DNA of 9,981 nucleotides from Actinomycetota bacterium (GTDB lineage: Bacteria > Actinomycetota > Thermoleophilia > Solirubrobacterales > Solirubrobacteraceae): assembly GCA_009699565.1 (NCBI GenBank), contig WLNX01000047.1, positions 1 through 9,981 on the forward strand, in the 5' to 3' direction. The notes under the pieces were generated by a model. It made no database searches, had not been told where the DNA came from, and was given only the letters and a program-made list of their open reading frames with translations. Position numbers and translations under genes: made by a program. Shown here one piece after another: positions 1-5,768 of this stretch (the stretch's first letter is position 1; the number at the start of each line of letters is the position of its first letter).

Positions 1-267
1 ACGCTTACCGAGCCGGTAGACGTGGCCGCAGTCTTCGAGGCTGCCTACGCAGACGAGCCGTTCGTTGAGGTCGTCGATCATCTTCCTGGTGTCCGCGAGG
101 TCCGCGGGACAAATCTCTGCCGGATCCATGCCTCGTTTGACGAGCGCACCGGAAAGGCTTTTGTCTTCTCCGTGATCGACAACCTCTGGAAAGGCGCGGC
201 CTCGCAGGCGATCCAGAACCTCAATCTGATGCTCGGGCTGGACGAAGACGAAGGGATCGCGCTGTGA
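1..267 (+). CDS. argC: N-acetyl-gamma-glutamyl-phosphate reductase, C-terminal part (5' end outside window)
   Basis: Third enzyme of arginine biosynthesis: it reduces N-acetylglutamyl-5-phosphate to N-acetylglutamate semialdehyde with NADPH in the cytoplasm. The frame is open from base 1 and gives 88 residues before TGA. What is visible is the typical ArgC tail: GTNLCRIHASFDERTGK followed by the block SVIDNLWKGAASQAIQNLNLM and GLDEDEGI. This block is the most conserved C-terminal stretch of the family. The catalytic cysteine and the Rossmann domain lie upstream of the window, so activity cannot be judged. A GTG at position 22 is an internal Val codon and not the true start, because homology-like sequence (TLTEPVDV) precedes it. 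The stop overlaps the argJ start by 4 bases (GTGA), indicating co-transcription and translational coupling. Confidence 0.95.
   Translation, partial: TLTEPVDVAAVFEAAYADEPFVEVVDHLPGVREVRGTNLCRIHASFDERTGKAFVFSVIDNLWKGAASQAIQNLNLMLGLDEDEGIAL
251..256 (+). promoter_or_regulatory. Ribosome binding site for argJ (AAGGGA)
   Basis: AAGGGA lies inside the end of argC, seven bases before the GTG at 264. It is the best Shine-Dalgarno-like match before any start codon in the window and supports GTG 264 as the argJ start. It contrasts with the genes from argG onward, which lack such a motif. The assignment is by eye. Confidence 0.5.
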
Positions 268-1502
268 ACCTGTTTGCTTCGCGCTGGGCGCCGCTTCCGG
301 AAGGCGTGCGCGCTGTCTCCGGCGGAGGGCTTGCCCCCGGCTTCCGGGCCGGCGCGCTTGCCGCCGGGATCAAGCCGTCCGGGAAGCTAGATCTAGGGCT
401 GCTGATCTGCGACGAAGCCGACGCGACGAGTGCGGCGCGGTTCACGCGCTCGGGGGTGCAAGCCGCTCCGGTTCTGCTGACTCGCGAACGCAGCGAGCTC
501 TCCAAGCTGCGGGCGGTGGTCGTAAACAGTGGCAACGCGAACGCCGCAACCGGGCAGGAAGGCTTTGAGGTCGCCGCGGCAATGCAGGACGCGCCCGCCG
601 CCGCACTGGGTGTCGGAGCCCACCAGGTGGCAGTCTGCTCGACCGGCGTGATCGGCGTGCAGATGGATTCGGAGCCGGTCGTCGCCGGGATCTCCGAGTG
701 CGCCCAGCAGCTAAGTGCATCAGGTGAAGAGGATTTTCAGAAGGCGATCATGACGACCGACGCCTTCGAGAAGCGGGCGACGATCGAGGTAGCGCTGTCG
801 GGCGGGCCGGTCAAGATCAGCGCGCAGGCAAAGGGCGCCGGAATGATCCAGCCGTCGTTTGCGACGATGCTCTGCTTCATCCAGACCGATGCCAAGCTTG
901 AGGCCCAGACGGCGGAGCTGCTGCTCAGCGTCACCGTCAAGCGCAGTTTCGACAGGATCTCGGTGGATGGCCAGCTCTCGACCAACGACACGGTGGTGCT
1001 GATTGCCAGCGGCGCAAGCGGCGTAGAGATCGACCCCGAGAGCGACGACGAACTTCGCTTCGGCGAGGCTTTGGACGGGCTCCTGCGCGCGCTTGCGATC
1101 TCGATCGTCCGTGACGGCGAGGGGGCTGTCCGCATTGGCAGGGTTGTGGTTCACGGCGGTCACGGGCCGAGCGTTGAGCGGGTGGCGCGGAGCATCGCCA
1201 ACTCGCCGCTCGTCAAGACTGCGCTCCATGGCGGCGATCCCAACTGGGGAAGGATCGCGCAGGCCGCTGGGATGGCAGTGCCGGAGAGCGCTCCGTTGCC
1301 GGTCGACATTTCGATCGAAGGAATGCAGGTTTGCGTGGCCGGGCGTGAAATTGAGTACGACGGTGACGCTCTCGCCGTGCGCGCAAGCGGCGACGAGATC
1401 GAATACACCGTTGGACTGCCCGGCGACGGCCACGAGGCCGAATGTTTCTTCTCTGACCTAAGCCATCAATACATCACCATCAACGCCGACTACACAACCT
1501 GA
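264..1502 (+). CDS. argJ: Glutamate N-acetyltransferase / ornithine acetyltransferase (ArgJ)
   Basis: Transfers the acetyl group from N-acetylornithine to glutamate, making ornithine and recycling N-acetylglutamate; some family members also use acetyl-CoA, which cannot be decided from sequence. The 412 residues match the usual family length. Visible motifs are NSGNANA (88-94), STGVIG (126-131, oxyanion-hole region), KGAGMI (190-195), then ATML with Thr201 as predicted autocleavage nucleophile, GDPNWGR (324-330) and the C-terminal INADYTT. Cleavage before Thr201 would give alpha (1-200) and beta (201-412) chains. The GTG start at 264 overlaps the argC stop and has a Shine-Dalgarno-like AAGGGA seven bases upstream. 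Only 4 bases separate its stop from the argB ATG. No argA-like synthase lies in the window. Confidence 0.96.
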   Translation: MNLFASRWAPLPEGVRAVSGGGLAPGFRAGALAAGIKPSGKLDLGLLICDEADATSAARFTRSGVQAAPVLLTRERSELSKLRAVVVNSGNANAATGQEGFEVAAAMQDAPAAALGVGAHQVAVCSTGVIGVQMDSEPVVAGISECAQQLSASGEEDFQKAIMTTDAFEKRATIEVALSGGPVKISAQAKGAGMIQPSFATMLCFIQTDAKLEAQTAELLLSVTVKRSFDRISVDGQLSTNDTVVLIASGASGVEIDPESDDELRFGEALDGLLRALAISIVRDGEGAVRIGRVVVHGGHGPSVERVARSIANSPLVKTALHGGDPNWGRIAQAAGMAVPESAPLPVDISIEGMQVCVAGREIEYDGDALAVRASGDEIEYTVGLPGDGHEAECFFSDLSHQYITINADYTT

Positions 1503-1506
1503 TCCC

Positions 1507-2373
1507 ATGACTCCAGAACAGCCCACACGCGACGTCGCCACACTGCTCGAAGCGCTGCCTTACATCCGCGAGTTTCACGGGCGCACGATCGTCATCAAGT
1601 ACGGCGGGGCAGCGATGGAGGATCCGGCATTGTGCGAGGAGTTTGCGCGCGACGTAGTGCTGCTCAAGTACGTCGGCCTCAACCCGATAATCGTCCACGG
1701 AGGCGGCCCTGAGATCACCGGCTACATGGAGCGGCTCGACTGACCAGTTGAGTTCCGCGGCGGCCTGCGGGTAAGTGACGCCGAGACCGTTGAGGTGGCG
1801 AAGATGGTCCTGATCGGCAAGGTCAACAAGGACATCGTGCTGCGCCTCGGGCGTTATGGTCAGCCGGCCGTCGGACTGTGCGGGGACGACGGAAACCTCT
1901 TCCGCGTAACCACCCGCAAGGCTCCTGACGGCAGCGACATCGGCTTCGTTGGAGCAATCGAGCATGTCGAGACCGACATCATTAACCACATCGCCACCGA
2001 CTACATCCCCGTGATTGCGTCGGTCGGACCGGATGCTGAAGGCCGCAGTCACAACGTCAACGCGGATGATGCAGCCGCGGCTGTCGCGATCGCAACCGAG
2101 GCCTACAAGGTCATCTTCCTCACCGACGTCGCCGGCTGGCTCTCCGACTCGTCAGATCCCGGCAGCCTCGTCAGCCAGGCCACGACCGAGGAGCTCCAGA
2201 GCCGCATCGGCGAGGTCGAAGGCGGCATGCGTCCAAAGTTGCAGGCGTGTCTCGATGTAGTCAACGGCGGTGTCGGTTCAGCGCACATCGTTGACGGACG
2301 CGTAGCCCATTCGCTGCTGCTCGAGCTCTTCACCGATGCGGGGATGGGGACCAAGATCGCCGCGCCGCAATGA
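1507..2373 (+). pseudogene. argB: Acetylglutamate kinase ArgB, interrupted by one in-frame TGA at codon 79
   Basis: Second enzyme of the pathway, phosphorylating N-acetylglutamate with ATP. The frame from ATG 1507 to TGA 2373 is 288 codons, a normal family length, but codon 79 (1741-1743) is TGA. Both halves are clearly ArgB. Codons 1-78 carry IKYGG (30-34, catalytic Lys31) and HGGGPEI (64-70). Codons 80-288 continue in the same frame with PVEFRGGLRVSDAET, NVNADDAA (183-190), LTDVAGW and GGMRPK (239-244, Lys244). The N-terminal helix (TLLEALPYIREFHG) and the C-terminal AHSLLLELFTDAGMGT are hallmarks of hexameric, arginine-inhibited kinases, so the intact enzyme was probably the feedback-controlled step. 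As read, the products would be a 78-residue fragment and perhaps a 192-residue piece from GTG 1795, which has no good ribosome site and lacks the substrate-binding N-part. A sequencing error or a recent nonsense mutation is more likely than recoding. It lies in the argCJBD run and overlaps argD by ATGA. Confidence 0.9.
1741..1743 (+). other. In-frame TGA codon within argB
   Basis: The codon follows YMERLD and precedes PVEFRGG. From memory of the family, this alignment column is a variable, usually hydrophobic residue (for example Leu or Ile after the Gly of RLG), not a conserved Cys or Trp. TGA is the normal stop of argC, argJ, argB, argD and the coiled-coil gene here, and Trp is written TGG throughout, so a genome-wide reassignment is unlikely. 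Confidence 0.9.
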
Positions 2374-3542
2374 ACCTGACCGATCTCCAAGCACTCGAGC
2401 GCCAGAGCGTCGTCGGAACCTATGCGCGCCTGCCGCTGCAGATTGTCAGGGGCAGCGGTTCATGGGTTTGGGACGAGGACGGCAATCAGTACCTCGACCT
2501 GCTCTGCGGCATCTCGGTGACAAATCTTGGGCACTGCCACCCCGACGTCGTTGACGCAATCCGCGATCAGGCGCGCACACTGATTCACGCCTCAAATCTG
2601 TTCTATACCGAGCCGGGGATCAGGCTCGCCGAGCGGCTGTCGAAGTCGTCGCTGGGGGGAAGGGTGATCTTTGGCAACTCCGGCGCCGAGGCGGTCGAGG
2701 CGGCGATCAAGTGCGCCCGGCGCGCCAAGCCCGGTGGGGAGATCGTCAGCCTGGAAAACGGCTTCCACGGCCGCACCTATGGAGCTCTGTCGGCAACTCA
2801 TCAGGAATCGAAGCAGGCACCGTTTGCGCCGCTGGTCGGGGGCTTCAAGCCGGCGGCGGCCACTGCCGAGGGGATAGCGGCCGCTGTGGGCCCCAATACG
2901 GCCGCTGTGCTGATCGAAGTGATCCAAGGCGAGGGCGGAGTGCACCCTGTGCAGGCGGCAGCCCTCGAAGCCGCCAGGGCCGCCTGTGATCAGCATGGAT
3001 CCGCCCTCATCTTCGATGAGATTCAGACCGGGATGGGCAGGACTGGCACGCTCTGGGCCTACCAGCAGACCGGCGTTGTCCCTGACGCGATCACGGTTGC
3101 TAAGGCGCTGGGCGGAGGGCTTCCGATTGGGGCCTTGATCACGGGCGAGCGGCTGCAGGATGCTCTGGTGGCCGGCGACCACGGCTCGACATTCGCGGCG
3201 GGGCCGCTCGTCGCGCAGGCCGCCCTCGCAGCCTTGGCGGCAACCGACGACGAGCATCTTCTCGGCCGCGTAGAGATGTTGGGCGAGCGAATCCGCACGC
3301 GCCTTTCGGAGATGCCTGGCGTCACGGGCGTACGCGGCCGCGGATTGATGATCGGGTTCGACCTCGAACACGGCGACGCGCCTGGCCTCGCAATTTCGGC
3401 GCTGACGGAGCAGCGGCTCATTGTCAACGCGACCGGGCCCAGCACGGTCCGTCTGCTTCCGCCGTTGACGATCGACGACGATGAAGTTTCAGAGGGCTTG
3501 ACTCGAATCGCCAGCGCGATCGCCAACCACAATGCGCGTTGA
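2370..3542 (+). CDS. argD: Acetylornithine aminotransferase (class III PLP transaminase)
   Basis: Converts N-acetylglutamate semialdehyde and glutamate to N-acetylornithine and 2-oxoglutarate, using pyridoxal phosphate in the cytoplasm. The 390 residues fit the ArgD length. Motifs in order are NSGAEA (103-108, phosphate binding), FHGRT (132-136), GEGG (187-190), IFDEIQTGMGRTG with Asp216 contacting the cofactor nitrogen, VAKALGGG with Lys245 as the Schiff-base lysine, and HGSTFAAGPL (271-280). The commoner HGSTFGGNPL form is slightly altered here. The ATG at 2370 overlaps the argB stop as ATGA, and there is no Shine-Dalgarno at normal spacing, so its translation probably depends on ribosomes finishing argB. 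The premature stop in argB could therefore reduce ArgD by polarity. Related transaminases (GabT, AstC, ornithine aminotransferase) share the fold; the operon context makes ArgD the best call. Confidence 0.95.
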   Translation: MNLTDLQALERQSVVGTYARLPLQIVRGSGSWVWDEDGNQYLDLLCGISVTNLGHCHPDVVDAIRDQARTLIHASNLFYTEPGIRLAERLSKSSLGGRVIFGNSGAEAVEAAIKCARRAKPGGEIVSLENGFHGRTYGALSATHQESKQAPFAPLVGGFKPAAATAEGIAAAVGPNTAAVLIEVIQGEGGVHPVQAAALEAARAACDQHGSALIFDEIQTGMGRTGTLWAYQQTGVVPDAITVAKALGGGLPIGALITGERLQDALVAGDHGSTFAAGPLVAQAALAALAATDDEHLLGRVEMLGERIRTRLSEMPGVTGVRGRGLMIGFDLEHGDAPGLAISALTEQRLIVNATGPSTVRLLPPLTIDDDEVSEGLTRIASAIANHNAR

Positions 3543-3556
3543 TCGCCGAGTCTGCC

Positions 3557-3562
3557 TAAACT
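3557..3562 (+). promoter_or_regulatory. Candidate -10 element of argG (TAAACT)
   Basis: TAAACT fits TANNNT and ends 7 bases before the argG ATG, so initiation about 7 bases downstream would begin at the start codon itself and give a leaderless mRNA. No Shine-Dalgarno precedes argG. No -35 box was seen at 17-base spacing; TTGATC at 3539-3544 is only 12 bases away. Confidence 0.45.
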
Positions 3563-3569
3563 GCCGCCG

Positions 3570-4826
3570 ATGACCGACGAAGCCAGAACAGCCAGCTATG
3601 TAGCCAACCCGGATGAGGTTGGACGCGTCCTGCTTCTCTTCTCGGGCGGCCTCGACACGAGCGTCATGTGCAAATGGATCCAGGACGAGTACGAGGCAGA
3701 GGTCGTTGCGCTGACGATCAACCTCGGCCAGCCGGGAGAGGATTACGACGTCGTCAAGCAGAAGGCGCTTGACCTCGGCGCGATCGCCGCTGAGGTGATT
3801 GACGCGCGCGACCAGTTCGCAGCCGAGTTTGTCGCTCCGGCAATTCTGGCCAACGGCACCTACGGACTCGGATACCCACTATTTACTGCGCTGGGGAGGC
3901 CTCTGATCGCGCAGCTCGCGGTAGAGGCGGCGCGCCGCCATGGTTGCGACACGATCGCCCACGGCTGCACCGGAAAGGGCAACGACCAAGTCCGAATCGA
4001 TGGGACCGTGGCCACGCTGGCCCCGGAGCTGAAGATCGTTGCTCCAGTGCGCCAGTGGCAGATGGGTCGCGAGGAGGAGATCGCCTATGCGCGCGAGCAC
4101 GGCATTCCGATCAAGGGCGGCGCCGAGCAGACTCCTTATTCGATCGACGACAACCTTTGGGGGCGGTCCTCCGAGGGCCGTTGGATCGAGGACCTCAAGC
4201 ATGCTCCCGACGACGATGTCTTTCAGCTCGTGACTCCGCCCGAGCAGGCGCCGGATGAACCGCAGCTTGTCCAAATCGGCTTTGAGGCGGGAGTTCCGGT
4301 GTCAGTAGACGGTGTTTCGATGGGGCTTGTCGAACTGCTCGACCATGTGACCGAGATCGGCTGTCGTCACGGAATCGGGATCGTTGACCACATCGAGGAT
4401 CGCATCGTCGGCCTCAAGGTCCGTGACATCTACGAGGTGCCCGCAGCGACGATCATCCTCAGCGCGCACGCCGAGCTGGAGCGGCTCGTCTCCACAATCC
4501 ACCAGAACCAGTTCAAGGCGGGTCTCGACCGCCAGTGGGCCTATCTCGTCTACGCCGGGCTGTGGTGGGAGCCGCTGCGAGAGAATCTTGATGCCTTCAT
4601 GCGCTCGGCAAACGAGCGGGTCACGGGAACCATCGGCGTCAAGTGCTTCAAGGGCAGCGCCCGCGTGGTTACACGAGAGTCGCCAAATGCGGTCTACGAC
4701 GCAGCCTTGGCGACCTTCGACACATCCGGCGGCCTCTTCAGCCAGAACGCGTCGCCTGGCTTCATCGAGCTCTGGACGCTTCAGTCGCGGATGGCCCACC
4801 GACTTCGCGAGTCGCAGCAGCAGTAG
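3570..4826 (+). CDS. argG: Argininosuccinate synthase
   Basis: Joins citrulline and aspartate with ATP to form argininosuccinate and AMP plus pyrophosphate, the penultimate arginine step, in the cytoplasm. The 418 residues include the ATP-pyrophosphatase loop SGGLDTS (25-31), GCTGKGNDQVR (132-142, citrulline and aspartate binding signature), PYSIDDNLWGRS (189-200) and KGSARVV (361-367). The N-terminal extension of about 18 residues before the first beta strand is a little longer than in many homologues, but ATG 3570 is supported by the TAAACT element 7 bases upstream. It follows argD by 27 bases with argF and argR missing from the gap, and no argH follows. It may be read both from the upstream operon and from its own promoter. 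TAG stop. Confidence 0.97.
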   Translation: MTDEARTASYVANPDEVGRVLLLFSGGLDTSVMCKWIQDEYEAEVVALTINLGQPGEDYDVVKQKALDLGAIAAEVIDARDQFAAEFVAPAILANGTYGLGYPLFTALGRPLIAQLAVEAARRHGCDTIAHGCTGKGNDQVRIDGTVATLAPELKIVAPVRQWQMGREEEIAYAREHGIPIKGGAEQTPYSIDDNLWGRSSEGRWIEDLKHAPDDDVFQLVTPPEQAPDEPQLVQIGFEAGVPVSVDGVSMGLVELLDHVTEIGCRHGIGIVDHIEDRIVGLKVRDIYEVPAATIILSAHAELERLVSTIHQNQFKAGLDRQWAYLVYAGLWWEPLRENLDAFMRSANERVTGTIGVKCFKGSARVVTRESPNAVYDAALATFDTSGGLFSQNASPGFIELWTLQSRMAHRLRESQQQ

Positions 4827-4834
4827 CGGCGCGT

Positions 4835-4840
4835 TAGGCT
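4835..4840 (+). promoter_or_regulatory. Candidate -10 element of the small membrane-protein gene (TAGGCT)
   Basis: TAGGCT matches TANNNT and ends 6 bases before the ATG at 4847, in the 20-base gap after argG. This spacing predicts a transcript starting at or next to the ATG. No -35 box or Shine-Dalgarno was recognised. Confidence 0.45.
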
Positions 4841-4846
4841 ATTGGG

Positions 4847-5038
4847 ATGAAGCGTGAGGCTTACAAGGTGATCGGCTACGCAACGATCCATGGCGGTCGC
4901 TACTACCTGCGGCGCCGCTACCCCAACTTTGGTCGCAATGTCCTGGTCGGTGCGGGGGCGATTGTGGCGGCAGGCGCAGCGATCGCTGTGGTGTCTGCCG
5001 TCGCCGGTCGAAGCGACGTCAACCCGCTCACTCCCTAG
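4847..5038 (+). CDS. Hypothetical small single-pass membrane protein (63 aa)
   Basis: I do not recognise a family. The 63 residues have a soluble N-part rich in Tyr and Arg (residues 5-30, including YYLRRRYPNFGR), one Ala/Gly/Val-rich hydrophobic segment at about 31-53, and a short polar tail (GRSDVNPLTP). Positive charge before the hydrophobic stretch predicts the N-terminus inside and the tail outside; no signal-peptide cleavage site or lipobox is apparent. It reads as coding because composition and G/C third-position bias match the neighbours and a -10-like TAGGCT sits 6 bases upstream. It starts 20 bases after argG and ends 26 bases before the coiled-coil gene, so these two small genes may be functionally linked, but nothing in the sequence shows a role. 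Confidence 0.7.
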   Translation: MKREAYKVIGYATIHGGRYYLRRRYPNFGRNVLVGAGAIVAAGAAIAVVSAVAGRSDVNPLTP

Positions 5039-5051
5039 CCTCGCGGCCGGG

Positions 5052-5057
5052 TAGCAT
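5052..5057 (+). promoter_or_regulatory. Candidate -10 element of the coiled-coil gene (TAGCAT)
   Basis: TAGCAT ends 7 bases before the ATG at 5065. Because the GTG at 5059 would lie upstream of the predicted transcription start, this element favours ATG 5065 as the start codon. No -35 box was identified. Confidence 0.4.
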
Positions 5058-5064
5058 CGTGGCA

Positions 5065-5715
5065 ATGGAACCGGCCAAGCGCCCCGACGAAGAGCCGCAG
5101 AGCATCGCGCAGCCCGCGGTGATCGCTGAGCGTCGTGCGCGCAGGGCGGAGGCCGCAGAGGCGGAGCTGCGCCAGCGGCTCGCCGACGCCGACCTCCGCG
5201 TTGCCGAGCTCGAACTGACTGCAGACAAGTCGGCTCGAGTCTTGGCCCAGTTGGACGCGAGGACCGCTCGCGATCTTCGGATCGCTTCAGTCCTTGGCGA
5301 AGCGGCCGACGCCGTGCGCGCTGCACGGGAGGCGGTGGACCACGAGATTCGCGCCCGGGAGGCGGCCGAGGCTGCCTACCGCGCCGAACGTATCGCCCGC
5401 GAGGCTGCAGAGCAGTCCGTCGTCGCGGAGCGGGCCGCCCGTGACGCTGCGACTGCCGCAATCGTCTCGGCCCGCGTCCGCGCCACCGACGGGGCCGCGG
5501 CGGCGCCGCCTCCAGACCTTCCGGCGTCGGAGATGCCGCCCACCGATGAACTTCTGAAGGGACTCTCGGCAGCCGCCGAGCGCCTCAAACAGCAGGCTCC
5601 TGCACCGGGCGAGCCTGCAACAGTGGCTAAACCTGGATCGCCTCCACCCGCCGGCGGCGGACTGGTCGGGCGCACGGCGCGGGCGCTTCGGAAGCTTCGC
5701 TCAGAGCGGCCTTGA
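5065..5715 (+). CDS. Hypothetical Ala/Arg/Glu-rich coiled-coil protein (216 aa)
   Basis: No known family recognised. Residues about 18-140 are a long uninterrupted helix-forming region dense in Ala, Arg and Glu without Pro or Gly apart from one Gly near 78, with runs such as AEAELRQRLADADLRVAELE and AREAAEQSVVAERAARDAA; this predicts a coiled coil. A Pro-rich linker (147-159) leads to a short helix (160-176), then a second Pro/Gly-rich linker (178-198) and a basic C-terminal amphipathic segment (GLVGRTARALRKLRSERP) that could bind membrane or nucleic acid. No signal peptide or membrane span. ATG 5065 was chosen over an in-frame GTG at 5059 because TAGCAT is 7 bases upstream. It sits between the small membrane protein and dnaE, 53 bases before dnaE. 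A scaffold role is possible but is speculation; such low-complexity helices also give false homology to many coiled-coil proteins. Confidence 0.75.
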   Translation: MEPAKRPDEEPQSIAQPAVIAERRARRAEAAEAELRQRLADADLRVAELELTADKSARVLAQLDARTARDLRIASVLGEAADAVRAAREAVDHEIRAREAAEAAYRAERIAREAAEQSVVAERAARDAATAAIVSARVRATDGAAAAPPPDLPASEMPPTDELLKGLSAAAERLKQQAPAPGEPATVAKPGSPPPAGGGLVGRTARALRKLRSERP

Positions 5716-5753
5716 CGTTCGCCCGGGGGTAGCGGCGCGTCCGGTCCGGCCCC

Positions 5754-5759
5754 TATTCT
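5754..5759 (+). promoter_or_regulatory. Candidate -10 element of dnaE (TATTCT)
   Basis: TATTCT, a good TANNNT match, lies in the 53-base gap before dnaE and ends 9 bases before the GTG at 5769. A start 7-9 bases downstream would give a leaderless or 1-2 base leader mRNA. No Shine-Dalgarno is present. TTGACG at 5712-5717 resembles a -35 box but is 36 bases away. Confidence 0.45.
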
Positions 5760-5768
5760 CGGCGATCC

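Noticed and set aside
720..1433. Minus-strand open frame opposite argJ (237 codons)
   Set aside because: It is a shadow of a highly conserved gene with no protein-like features of its own.
1741..1743. TGA read as tryptophan
   Set aside because: TGA ends five of the genes here and Trp is TGG elsewhere, so no reassignment is indicated.
1741..1785. Selenocysteine readthrough of the argB TGA, with CCGC (1755-1758) able to pair with GCGG (1767-1770) as a weak hairpin downstream
   Set aside because: The stem is only 4 base pairs, such pairs are common in GC-rich DNA, ArgB is not a known selenoprotein and the position is not a conserved Cys.
4781..5461. Minus-strand frame of 226 codons crossing three + strand genes
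   Set aside because: Arg/Pro/Ala-rich composition is typical of the complement of Ala/Arg/Glu codons; no motif, and the + strand genes explain the region better.
5712..5717. TTGACG as a -35 box for dnaE
   Set aside because: It lies 36 bases from TATTCT, too far for a standard promoter, and overlaps the end of the coiled-coil gene.
4824..5740. The 11-base word TAGCGGCGCGT occurs at 4824-4834 and 5730-5740, each near a promoter-like element
   Set aside because: Its distance to the -10 element differs (0 against 13 bases), the first copy includes the argG stop codon, and repeated 11-mers are expected by chance in 10 kb of GC-rich sequence.
5716..5768. Intrinsic terminator between the coiled-coil gene and dnaE
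   Set aside because: Only short GC-rich self-complementary words (for example CCCGGG) occur, without a stable stem followed by a T-run.
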